A DNA stretch of 64,000 nucleotides from JAJNPS01 sp031378845 (GTDB lineage Bacteria; Pseudomonadota; Alphaproteobacteria; Rhodobacterales; Rhodobacteraceae): the NCBI GenBank assembly GCA_031378845.1, contig JANNES010000010.1:34762-98761 (forward strand), written 5' to 3'. Within the stretch, counting starts at the first letter, position 1, and every line of letters begins with the position of its first letter. This document shows positions 35,839 through 44,127 of the stretch, one piece after another. A program made the position numbers and the translations under genes. Below the pieces are notes generated by a model. That model saw only the letters and a program-made list of their open reading frames with translations. It searched no databases and had not been told where the DNA came from.

Positions 35839-36252
35839 ATGATCCTCGGCATCGGCACCGATCTTTGCAATATCGAGCGCATCGAGGCGACGCTGGCGCG
35901 CTTTGGCGACCGGTTCCGCAACCGGGTGTTCACCGAACGCGAACAGCGCAAGGCCGAGGGCCGCCCGCGGGCCATTGCCGCCACTTATGCCAAGCGCTGG
36001 GCCGCGAAAGAGGCCTGCTCCAAGGCCTTGGGCACCGGCTTGCGCATGGGGATCGCATGGAAGGACATGGCGGTGACCAACCTGCGCTCGGGCCAGCCGG
36101 TCATGCATGTGACCGGCTGGGCGGCAATGCGTCTGGCCGCGATGACGCCCGCCGGGCACGAGGCCGTGATCCATCTTACGCTGACCGATGATCACCCTTG
36201 GGCGCAGGCTTTTGTGGTGATCGAGGCGCGCGCGATTTCCCCACCCGGCTGA
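35839..36252 (+). CDS. acpS: Holo-[acyl-carrier-protein] synthase
   Basis: 137 aa. MILGIGTDLCNIERIEATL carries the metal-binding Asp, and KRWAAKEACSKALGTG the conserved Glu/Lys of the 4'-phosphopantetheinyl transferase. It loads phosphopantetheine onto ACP for fatty acid synthesis. ATG 35839 gives the family N-terminus; upstream in-frame codons to 35803 are not conserved. Confidence 0.94.
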   Translation: MILGIGTDLCNIERIEATLARFGDRFRNRVFTEREQRKAEGRPRAIAATYAKRWAAKEACSKALGTGLRMGIAWKDMAVTNLRSGQPVMHVTGWAAMRLAAMTPAGHEAVIHLTLTDDHPWAQAFVVIEARAISPPG

Positions 36253-36321
36253 CCCCCGCCCGTCCTTGACACCCTTGCCCCAGGCGCGCATGAAGCGCCC
36301 GAGCCCCAGCGGAGACAGGAC

Positions 36322-37107
36322 ATGGCCAGCAGCGTTAAATCAGACGGCGGCATCGTCGAGACGATCAAGACCGTGGTCTATGCCCTGCTGATCGCAGGTG
36401 TGTTCCGGACCGTGTTCTTTCAGCCCTTCTGGATCCCGTCGGAATCGATGAAAAGCACGCTGTTGATCGGCGATTTCATCTTTGTGAACAAGATGGCCTA
36501 CGGTTATTCCAAATATTCCTGCCCCTTCGCGCTCTGCCCGATTTCAGGCCGCATCCTCGGCTCGGATCCCGAACGCGGCGATGTCGTGGTGTTTCGCCAT
36601 CCGACCAACGGCACCGATTACATCAAGCGCGTGATCGGTCTGCCCGGCGACACGATTCAGGTCAAAGAGGGCCTTTTGTACATCAACGGCGAACTCGCAC
36701 CGCAAGTGGCCGATGGCATGTTTGAGGAAATCAACGCTCCACAAGGCCCGATGCGCAACCGCCCCCGCTGTGAGACGATCGTGGGCGAAGGTGCGATCTG
36801 CAGCAAGTCGCGGTTCATCGAGACCCTGCCCAATGGTCGTAAACACAAAGTGCTGAACATCGATGTGAACGGCGCCGGTGACAACACCGACATCTTTACC
36901 GTGCCGCCAGAGCATTACTTTTTCATGGGTGACAACCGTGACAACAGCCTCGACAGCCGGTTCAGCCTCGCAACCGGCGGTGTCGGGATGGTCCCGGCCG
37001 AATTTCTGATCGGACGTGCGGACCGGGTCATGTTCTCTTCGGCGGGCAACTCGATGCTGTATTTCTGGACGTGGCGTTCGGATCGCTATTTCAAGGCGGT
37101 GGAGTGA
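36322..37107 (+). CDS. lepB: Signal peptidase I
   Basis: 261 aa. One N-terminal membrane anchor (about residues 10-28), then the catalytic Ser in WIPSESMKSTL and the general-base Lys in DYIKRVIGLPGD, plus the box MGDNRDNSLDSRF. It cleaves signal peptides of exported proteins at the periplasmic face. GTGA overlap with rnc. A TTGACA-like hexamer occurs 55 bp upstream, but I cannot pair it with a good -10. Confidence 0.95.
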   Translation: MASSVKSDGGIVETIKTVVYALLIAGVFRTVFFQPFWIPSESMKSTLLIGDFIFVNKMAYGYSKYSCPFALCPISGRILGSDPERGDVVVFRHPTNGTDYIKRVIGLPGDTIQVKEGLLYINGELAPQVADGMFEEINAPQGPMRNRPRCETIVGEGAICSKSRFIETLPNGRKHKVLNIDVNGAGDNTDIFTVPPEHYFFMGDNRDNSLDSRFSLATGGVGMVPAEFLIGRADRVMFSSAGNSMLYFWTWRSDRYFKAVE

Positions 37108-37805
37108 GGCTTTCGGCTGATCTCAAGGCCTTTGAGGGCCGTATCGGATACAGCTTTTCGACGCCCGCCCATCTGGTCCGTGCTCTGACGCATGCCTCGC
37201 TCGGGACCGTCACGCGCCCGGACAACCAGCGACTGGAATTCCTTGGCGACCGGGTGCTGGGCCTTGTCATCGCGCGCGCGGTCCATGCCGCCGATGGCAG
37301 CGCCAGCGAAGGTCAGCTTGCCCCCCGCTTCAACGCCCTTGTGCGCAAGGAAACCTGCGCCGAGGTGGCGCGCAGCATTGGGCTTGGCGATGTCTTGCGG
37401 CTCGGTCGGTCCGAGATGCTGTCGGGTGGTCGGCGCAAAGAGACGCTTTTGGGCGACGCGATGGAGGCGGTGATCGCGGCGATCTTTCTTGATGGCGGCT
37501 ACGATGCGGCCGAAAGCGTGATCCTCGCCCTTTGGGCCGACCGCATCGGCACCGTCGCCGATGTGCCGCGCGACGCCAAGACCGCCTTGCAGGAATGGGC
37601 GCAAGCCAAAAGCCTTGGCCTGCCCGCCTATACCGAGCTGACCCGCGACGGTCCCGACCACGCCCCGCAGTTTACCGTTGAAGTGCGGCTTGAAAACGGC
37701 CTTGCGGAAAATGCCCGTGCCGGTTCCAAGCGGGCCGCCGAACAATCGGCGGCGGCGGCCCTTTTGTCCCGGCTGGAGGCCGCGGCGCCCCCGGTCAAGG
37801 GATAG
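37104..37805 (+). CDS. rnc: Ribonuclease III
   Basis: 233 aa. The RNase III domain has signature QRLEFLGDRVLGL and the second acidic cluster GDAMEAVIAAIFLDGGY. The C-terminal double-stranded-RNA-binding domain (residues 160-228) contains AQFTVEV-like APQFTVEVRL and GSKRAAEQSAAAALL. GTG 37104 overlaps the lepB stop (GTGA) and is preferred to an upstream in-frame start at 37071. The 3' end overlaps the convergent nuclease gene by 11 bp. Confidence 0.94.
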   Translation: MRLSADLKAFEGRIGYSFSTPAHLVRALTHASLGTVTRPDNQRLEFLGDRVLGLVIARAVHAADGSASEGQLAPRFNALVRKETCAEVARSIGLGDVLRLGRSEMLSGGRRKETLLGDAMEAVIAAIFLDGGYDAAESVILALWADRIGTVADVPRDAKTALQEWAQAKSLGLPAYTELTRDGPDHAPQFTVEVRLENGLAENARAGSKRAAEQSAAAALLSRLEAAAPPVKG

Positions 37806-38364
37806 ACGGCGGCATCCGGCCCTTTTGCCGCGCATCGCACCGCCATAGCTTGCGGCGGATGTCGGGCACTTCGTAGGGGCGATACTTCCCGCCCGAGAAT
37901 GTCGTCCAGTCGATCGCGAGCCCCAGCTTGACCATTTCTGCCGACAGATCCCGCCCGTCCGGCAGATAGCATGTGGCGACCGTGCGATCATGCGACATCG
38001 CCCCTTCCAGAACCGCGCGAACGGTCTGTCCTTTGCACAAGTTGATCAACGCCCATTTCGCGTTCTTGCCATAGGGGTGATCAAGTTCCGGCGCGTCGAT
38101 CCCCGCCAGCCGGATATGGGCGTTCCCGATGACGATGGTATCGCCGTCGACGACGTAGCAGCGGCCTTGGATTGTGACATGATGGGTGTCAGTCGACACA
38201 GATTCGGACATCGCCCGAACCTCATGGGACCGCGCCATGGTGAGCGTGGCTTGACCGCGCAGCCCGGGCCCGTCCCCGGGGGACAGCGGCGCATGGATCA
38301 CCCGATACCGCGCCTTCGGTCGGCCGGAAAACAAGGATCGCATGATCAGCCGTAACAGGCTCAT
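37795..38364 (-). CDS. Thermonuclease-family (SNase) protein
   Basis: 189 aa. The SNase OB-fold runs from about residue 62 to 150: YVVDGDTIVIGNAHIRLAGIDAPEL with the catalytic Arg/Glu/Asp set, then GKNAKWAL and VATCYLPDGRDLSAEMVKLGLA. A 50-60-residue N-terminal region precedes it with no clear signal peptide. Convergent with rnc, the 3' ends overlapping by 11 bp; era is divergent. Confidence 0.82.
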   Translation of the reverse strand: MSLLRLIMRSLFSGRPKARYRVIHAPLSPGDGPGLRGQATLTMARSHEVRAMSESVSTDTHHVTIQGRCYVVDGDTIVIGNAHIRLAGIDAPELDHPYGKNAKWALINLCKGQTVRAVLEGAMSHDRTVATCYLPDGRDLSAEMVKLGLAIDWTTFSGGKYRPYEVPDIRRKLWRCDARQKGRMPPSIP

Positions 38365-38529
38365 GTCTTCATCGCGTTAAAAATCGTGAACGTCGCTTTT
38401 GGCTGCGAGGCCAGGCGCTGATGTTCAATCTGCTGCCCAGCAAAGCGGATAAAACTGGCAAAAATCGGGCGAACTGGCCAAGCGGCATCAAGTGCGGTAA
38501 GCGACGGTCTTGTTCGGGAAGGGCCACCA

Positions 38530-39450
38530 ATGACTGACACCACCACCCGCGCGGGCTTTGTCGCTCTGATCGGCGAGCCGAATGCGGGCAAGTCGACGCT
38601 TTTGAACCGCATGGTGGGGGCCAAGGTGTCCATCGTGACGCACAAGGTCCAGACGACGCGGGCGCGCATTCGCGGCATCTGCATGCAAGGCGCGTCGCAA
38701 ATCGTCTTTGTCGACACGCCGGGTCTTTTCCGTCCACGCCGTCGCCTTGACCGCGCGATGGTCAAGGCCGCTTGGGGGGGGGCGTCAGATGCCGATATCA
38801 TCGTTCTTTTGATCGAGGCGCATCGCGGGCTGACCGAAGGTGTCGCCGCGATCATCGAGCGTCTGGCCAACGAGATGCCCAAGGACCAGCCGATTGCGTT
38901 GGCCATCAACAAGATCGACCGGGTCAGGGCCGAGACGTTGCTGGCGCTCACCGAGCGGCTGAACGAGGCCTATCCTTTCACCAAGACATTCATGATCTCG
39001 GCCGAAAAGGGTTACGGCGTCGACGACCTGCGCGTGTGGCTCGCGGGCCAGGTGCCCGCAGGCCCCTGGCTCTACCCCGAGGATCAGATCGCCGACCTGC
39101 CGATGCGCCTGATCGCCGCCGAGATGACGCGCGAAAAGCTGACGCTGCGCCTGCATGAAGAACTGCCCTACCAGCTGACGGTTGAAACCGAAGCCTGGGA
39201 GGACAAGCCCGATGGCACCACCCGGATCGATCAGGTCGTCTACGTCAACCGCGACGGCCACAAGGGCATCGTGCTTGGCAACAAGGGAGAGACGATCAAG
39301 GCCATCGGCCAGTCCGCCCGCGCCGATATCTCGGAGTTTCTGGGCCGCACCGTGCATCTCTTCTTGCAGGTCAAGGTGCGCACCAACTGGCAAGATGAAC
39401 CGGAGCGGTATCAAGAGATGGGCCTGGAGTTCAAGGATGGCGATGCGTAA
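38530..39450 (+). CDS. era: GTPase Era
   Basis: 306 aa. GTPase motifs: G1 GEPNAGKST, G3 DTPGLF, G4 NKID and a G5-like SAEKGYG. The C-terminal KH domain has VYVNRDGHKGIVLGNKGETI, which binds the 3' end of 16S rRNA. It is needed for 30S maturation. The preceding gap (38365-38529) holds the promoter region and no gene. Confidence 0.96.
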   Translation: MTDTTTRAGFVALIGEPNAGKSTLLNRMVGAKVSIVTHKVQTTRARIRGICMQGASQIVFVDTPGLFRPRRRLDRAMVKAAWGGASDADIIVLLIEAHRGLTEGVAAIIERLANEMPKDQPIALAINKIDRVRAETLLALTERLNEAYPFTKTFMISAEKGYGVDDLRVWLAGQVPAGPWLYPEDQIADLPMRLIAAEMTREKLTLRLHEELPYQLTVETEAWEDKPDGTTRIDQVVYVNRDGHKGIVLGNKGETIKAIGQSARADISEFLGRTVHLFLQVKVRTNWQDEPERYQEMGLEFKDGDA

Positions 39451-39501
39451 CGCGCCCTTTCCGGCGTGTCTTGCGGCGCGTGCTTTCGCGGCGACGGCGC
39501 C

Positions 39502-39837
39502 ATGTCGCCCCGGCTGACGGCGGATCTCTGGGTGTCGGCCTTTCTGGTGCGGCTCGGGCAAGCCAATATTCCGGCCTATGTGACCGCGCGGGGCGATGCG
39601 ACGGCGGGGGCGGTGGTGGTCAAGGTGGCACTGCTTGATGGCACCGCGCGCGCCTATGAGCGCAGCATGGACCTTGCGACCGGCGGGCGGCGCTGGATTC
39701 TGTGCGCCGAAGGGCCCGAGGCAGAGGTCGATGCTGTCCTGACCCGGCAGCGGTCGCGCGATCCCGACCTTTGGGTGATCGAGCTGGAAGACCGGCGGGG
39801 TCGCACCTTGCTCGGTGAGGGCGGGTTGGCGGATTGA
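39502..39837 (+). CDS. DUF1491 family protein
   Basis: 111 aa. RLTADLWVSAFLVRL, IPAYVTARGDATAGAVVVKV and DLWVIELEDRRGRTLLGE are DUF1491 blocks. A small cytoplasmic protein of unknown function, regularly found between era and recO in Rhodobacteraceae. ATG 39502 chosen to match family N-termini. Confidence 0.82.
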   Translation: MSPRLTADLWVSAFLVRLGQANIPAYVTARGDATAGAVVVKVALLDGTARAYERSMDLATGGRRWILCAEGPEAEVDAVLTRQRSRDPDLWVIELEDRRGRTLLGEGGLAD

Positions 39838-39888
39838 CCCAAGGTTGCCCCGGATTGAACTTTGCGCCGCATGTGCCATCTTGGTTGC

Positions 39889-40230
39889 ATGCAGACGCCT
39901 GAACCCGCCCCGAGACGACCAGCCATGCGCGACCGCGGTCCCGCGCGGCTGCGGCGTCAGTTCGACCGCTTGCGCCGCGCGGTGCCGCGCCTTGGCAGCT
40001 GGATCACGTGGTTGCAGGCCCGTCGCGCCCGACTCTTTCGTGTACCCTTCGCCGTCTTGATGGTTTTTGGCGGGGTATTTTCGTTCCTGCCTTTCCTCGG
40101 CATCTGGATGCTGCCTCTGGGCCTCATGCTTCTGGCCGTCGATCTGCCATTCCTGCAAGGCCCGGTGACCAAGCTCATCATTCGGACCCGGATCAAACTT
40201 CGCCAGTGGCGGCGGGCGCGGCGGCGCTAG
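39889..40230 (+). CDS. Small conserved membrane protein between DUF1491 and recO
   Basis: 113 aa from ATG 39889; ATG 39925 or TTG 39862 are alternatives. A basic N-terminus precedes a double hydrophobic segment, AVLMVFGGVFSFLPFLGIWM and LPLGLMLLAVDLPFL, followed by a basic tail. Similar short proteins with FSFLPxLGIWMLPLG occur in this family of bacteria; function unknown. Confidence 0.65.
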   Translation: MQTPEPAPRRPAMRDRGPARLRRQFDRLRRAVPRLGSWITWLQARRARLFRVPFAVLMVFGGVFSFLPFLGIWMLPLGLMLLAVDLPFLQGPVTKLIIRTRIKLRQWRRARRR

Positions 40231-40278
40231 CGCAACGGGGGACTTGCCGCCTGCCGTGCCACCGAGGATAATAATGCG

Positions 40279-41010
40279 ATGGATTGGCAAGACGAAGGCA
40301 TGCTGCTCATTATGCGCCCGCATGGCGAAAGCAGCGCCATCATCGAGGTGTTCACCGCAGCGCACGGGCGGCATGCAGGTGTCGTGCGTGGTGGCGCATC
40401 GCGGCGGATGACGCCGATCCTTCAGCCCGGCGCACAAGTTGCGATCAGCTGGCGCGCGCGGCTGGACGATCATCTCGGCACCTTCACGGTAGAACCCCAA
40501 CGCTCGCGTGCTGCACTTTTGTCGGACCGTCTGGGTCTGGCGGCGCTGGGGTCGATCTGTGCCCTGCTCAGGGCCGCCTTGCCGGAACGCGAACCGCATC
40601 CGCGCCTGTGGGCCGCAACGATCCGGCTTTGCGATGCGCTGATGGCGGGGGCCGACTGGCCAGTGGACTATCTGCATTGGGAGGTCATGCTGCTTGAAGA
40701 GCTGGGCTTTGGCCTCGATCTGTCCAGATGTGCCGTGACCGGTACAACAGAAGGGCTTGTGTATGTCAGCCCCCGATCAGGCCGTGCTGTCTCTGCGGCA
40801 GGGGCGGGGGACTGGGCGGATCGTCTGCTCTCGTTGCCGCCCTGTCTGGTCCAAGGCGGTGCGGCAGGCGTTGCTGATATTGCGGCTGGTCTGGCACTGA
40901 CGGGCCATTTTCTGTTGCGGGAAATGTCGGGACTCGGTGATCCGCCGGTCTTGCCCGGGGCGCGCAGCCGTCTCGTTGATCTCTTGTCGCGCGCGCCGAA
41001 AGCCGAATAG
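40279..41010 (+). CDS. recO: DNA repair protein RecO
   Basis: 243 aa. The N-terminal OB fold has DEGMLLIMRPHGESSAIIEVFT and GRHAGVVRGGASRRMTPILQPG. The helical domain has LHWEVMLLEELGFGLDLSRC. The usual CxxC zinc site is reduced, as in many alphaproteobacterial RecO proteins. It loads RecA with RecF/RecR. Confidence 0.92.
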   Translation: MDWQDEGMLLIMRPHGESSAIIEVFTAAHGRHAGVVRGGASRRMTPILQPGAQVAISWRARLDDHLGTFTVEPQRSRAALLSDRLGLAALGSICALLRAALPEREPHPRLWAATIRLCDALMAGADWPVDYLHWEVMLLEELGFGLDLSRCAVTGTTEGLVYVSPRSGRAVSAAGAGDWADRLLSLPPCLVQGGAAGVADIAAGLALTGHFLLREMSGLGDPPVLPGARSRLVDLLSRAPKAE

Positions 41011-41089
41011 GCCATCCGCGACGTGGCATGTCGGGGACCTGCCAGACCCGCTTGCGCCTTGGGTCAGAGTGGTCGAAAGAGACGCCAAG

Positions 41090-42319
41090 ATGACCGACCG
41101 CAATCCCCCTTTGGCTTTGCCCGCCCGCCCGTTGCCCGCCTTGGGCGACTTTGCGTTGCTGGCGGGTCTGGATGCGGCTGTGCGCGGCATCCTGATCTCA
41201 TCGATGCCGCTGGCGGTGTATGCCGCGATGGGGTCGGCAGAAATGACCAGCCAGGTTTACCTCGCCGCCGGGATCGTGGCGCTGACCTGCGGGCTTTTGG
41301 TGCCTGCCCTCACGCGCGTCTTGCCGCGTCGGTGGACCTACACCCTGGGCTGCCTGCTTTACATCGGCGGGATGGCCTGTGCCTCCCATGGTGGCGCGAT
41401 CTATGTCGGCATTGCGCTTGCAATGAACGCGGTGGCGACGGTGACGATCTTTGTGTGCTTCAACGCCTATGTGCTGGACTACGTGGAGCGGTCGGATCTG
41501 TCGCGCAGCCAGTCCACGCAGATGGTCTATGCGGCCACGCCTTGGGCTGTCGGGCCGGTGCTTGGGGTCTGGCTGCGGGACTTGTGGGCACCCTTGCCCT
41601 TTGTGGTGGCGGGGGGATTTGCGGCGGCACTACTGGTGGTGTTCTGGTGGCTGCGCCTTGGCAATGGCAAGACGATCACCCGCGCCAAGGGGCCCGCACT
41701 GAATCCCCTCGGCTATCTGGGGCCGTTTTTCCGCCAGCCCCGGCTGGTGGCGGGGTGGATGTTCGCGGTGATGCGGTCCTGCGGCTGGTGGGTCTACGTC
41801 GTCTATCTGCCGATCTTCTGCATCGAGGCTGGCCTCGGCGACAAGGTCGGCGGGATAGCGCTGTCGCTGACCAACGCGCTGTTGTTCGCAGCCCCTATGG
41901 TGTCGCGCCTTGCTCGGCGCGCCTCGGTCCGCCGCACTGTCCGGGTGGCCTTTGCCGGGGGCGCGATGCTGTTCGTGCTGGCAGCGGTGCTGGCGCCTTG
42001 GCCGTGGGTGACGGTGATCGCGATCATGTCCGCGTCACTGTTCCTGATCACCCTTGATGTGGTCGGCGGCCTGCCCTTCATGATGGCGGTGAAGCCATCG
42101 CAGCGCACCGAGATGGCTGCCGTCTATGCCAGTTTTCGCGACGTCTCCAGCATCGCCACACCAGGTGCGGCGTATCTTGTGCTGCTGTTTGCGCCCCTGG
42201 CGGGGATCTTTGCCGCCGCCGGGCTCGGCTTTGCCGCGATGTATCTGATCGCAGGCCGGATGCATCCGCGCCTTGGCACCCTGCGCCCGTCGCGCGGCAA
42301 TGTCAGCCCTGCGCGCTAG
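41090..42319 (+). CDS. MFS transporter
   Basis: 409 aa with about 11-12 hydrophobic helices and short charged loops. FNAYVLDYVERSDLSRSQS and TPWAVGPVLGVWLRDL suggest a major facilitator superfamily exporter-like protein. The substrate is not identifiable. Starts 79 bp after recO at ATG 41090 (AAAGAGA upstream). Codon use is typical of the genome, unlike the AT-rich gene that converges on it. Confidence 0.82.
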   Translation: MTDRNPPLALPARPLPALGDFALLAGLDAAVRGILISSMPLAVYAAMGSAEMTSQVYLAAGIVALTCGLLVPALTRVLPRRWTYTLGCLLYIGGMACASHGGAIYVGIALAMNAVATVTIFVCFNAYVLDYVERSDLSRSQSTQMVYAATPWAVGPVLGVWLRDLWAPLPFVVAGGFAAALLVVFWWLRLGNGKTITRAKGPALNPLGYLGPFFRQPRLVAGWMFAVMRSCGWWVYVVYLPIFCIEAGLGDKVGGIALSLTNALLFAAPMVSRLARRASVRRTVRVAFAGGAMLFVLAAVLAPWPWVTVIAIMSASLFLITLDVVGGLPFMMAVKPSQRTEMAAVYASFRDVSSIATPGAAYLVLLFAPLAGIFAAAGLGFAAMYLIAGRMHPRLGTLRPSRGNVSPAR

Positions 42320-42402
42320 ACTTTTGGTATTGGCCACCAGCCAAGCCGCCGCCCTCGCCGCAACCGTCCTATTCTGGCTTTGAAAATCAGTGTTCCCAGA
42401 GC

Positions 42403-43929
42403 CTAAGGATCTGGCTTCATATTAGAAAGAGACACTTCACCGCCTGCTCCCTGCGGGCATCCACCACTAACAGGATTATAGCCCCATTCGCCGATTAATC
42501 GTAAAGAACGGTCCACACGAAACAAGTTGAGTGTCCCCGCAGCCAAGCAGTAGCCTTCGGTGTTTTCTGACAGCCAGTCGGTACCCGAAAACGTTAATTG
42601 ATCATCCCCTATCTGCCCCACAAAAGCATAGGTCCTCCACTCCAGATAATCTTTTGATCTTAAACTAATTTCACCACTTACGTCGCTACCGGATTGTTTG
42701 ATGTTCCAATAATATTCGACTTTACTCGCTCCAGAAAGCGCGAAGCCCATCCACTCACCCGTCAAGGTCGGCAGTGCTTCGCGCAAGGTCGCCCATGCCT
42801 CAGGAGTGCTGTTACCTTCTGAACTCCACATGAAATAAAATTCTACTCCGTTTCGCACCTCGATTGCTACACGCCCGTTGTTGGTACACTTGTTTTGTCC
42901 ATATTCAATTTTTTCACGAAAACGTACTGTGTTTCCGCCAGTGGACTCGAGTGACCACGTTCCACCGCAAGATAACTCAGGATATGACACCGTGATCACT
43001 TCTCCATCAACTTCAAGGCGGACTGAGTAGTCAGAATCAGAGGATGGCTCGATAACCTCTCCAGTCAAAATTCGGCCTTTGAGCTTATCTAAAAATTTGT
43101 TTGCAACATTACCATTTACGCTGTTTGGGTCCAATTCCTCAGGAATCGACTCATTGCTTCCAATGATCAGTTTCGGCTTAAAATTTTGACGAGTTGCCAT
43201 AAGAACTTGCGGAGGCGGATTAAACTGAGCTGTCTCAGATCCCGCCGAAATTGAGCCTTCGTAAACCGCACAGCCTAGCTTGTACTCTTCGTCATATACG
43301 CCCTTAAACAACAAAGAATTCACAACACAAAGCCCAGAGAAGTCTACAAACCCATTGTCACTGCTGCGCTTAAGCCTTTCCGCAGTATCAGCGTCCATCG
43401 GAAATTCCGAAACTTTTGTGCTGCTGAATAGCACGAATTTACTTTTGTTTATCGACTTAACATAATTAGTATATCTTGATTCTATTGCAAAATCAAGTTC
43501 ACGGTCAAATCCAAAGACAATTGGAATGACCGCATCATCAAGAATTGGCTCCATCAAGGGATCAATTAGTCTCGGCGCAAGCACCTTGTAAGATTGCGCA
43601 TCAAAATCGTAGCTTAAAAGCAAGATCTTGAATTCAATCTTAAGCGTATCAATGGTACTAGAGCTTGCAACCGTCTGTTGATCCATCATCAACATAATGT
43701 CGTCAGCCCATCGACGGTACTCAAACTCATCAATCCCACGCGGCACTTAAGATAGCTGCCGGACCAATTTCTTTTTATGGGATTCGTCAAAAGAAAGAGA
43801 TTCAACGACGAACGCAATACGCTGCTGTTACGTAAGTGCCTTGTAATCCTGCGGTGCGGTCAAATCCTGACCAAGCGAGGTGCCGGCCCACAGAACATAT
43901 AATATGAACCACAGGAACTGCCTGTGCAT
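42403..43929 (-). pseudogene. AT-rich secreted-protein gene with two in-frame TAA codons
   Basis: ATG 43929 has a strong AGGAG and starts a signal peptide (MHRQFLWFILYVLWAGTSLG). The frame meets TAA at codon 34 (43828-43830) and again at codon 61 (43747-43749), then runs open for 447 codons from GTG 43746, which has no ribosome-binding site. All parts share one frame, and the segment between the stops (QQRIAFVVESLSFDESHKK) looks protein-like. The 447-codon part has six Cys, typical of an exported disulfide protein, and a beta-rich C-terminus (GEWMGFALSG, GEISLRSKDY, GEWGYNPVSGG). No family recognised. Base composition is far more AT-rich than its neighbours, suggesting transfer. Nonsense decay is likeliest; a separate 447-aa CDS at 42403-43746 is the alternative. 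Confidence 0.65.
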
Positions 43930-44127
43930 GACTTCTCCTAAGTCGTGATGTCTGTCTCTCTTCGTTATCACCTCTAACTTCGCTTGAGGCTGGCAATGAA
44001 TCAACTACTATCTTTTCATGTTAGTAAAGCTGTCGGTTCGTGTCAGGCGGCCGGTCTGACTTTTATCAGTTCTATTTTCAGGGCAGCATGTCATCGTCCC
44101 GATCCACTAGATGCCGGGACTGAACAC

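Noticed and set aside
36266..36295. TTGACA promoter for lepB
   Set aside because: The -35 is good, but the sequence 17 bp on (CATGAA) is a poor -10, and lepB may be read from the upstream operon.
38785..40677. 630-codon minus-strand open frame opposite era, DUF1491 and recO
   Set aside because: It runs antisense to well-recognised genes, has no recognisable domain, and arises from the high-GC codon bias.
43802..43996. 64-codon minus-strand frame overlapping the signal-peptide ORF
   Set aside because: It is in another frame from the signal peptide, lacks a ribosome-binding site, and its product is not protein-like.
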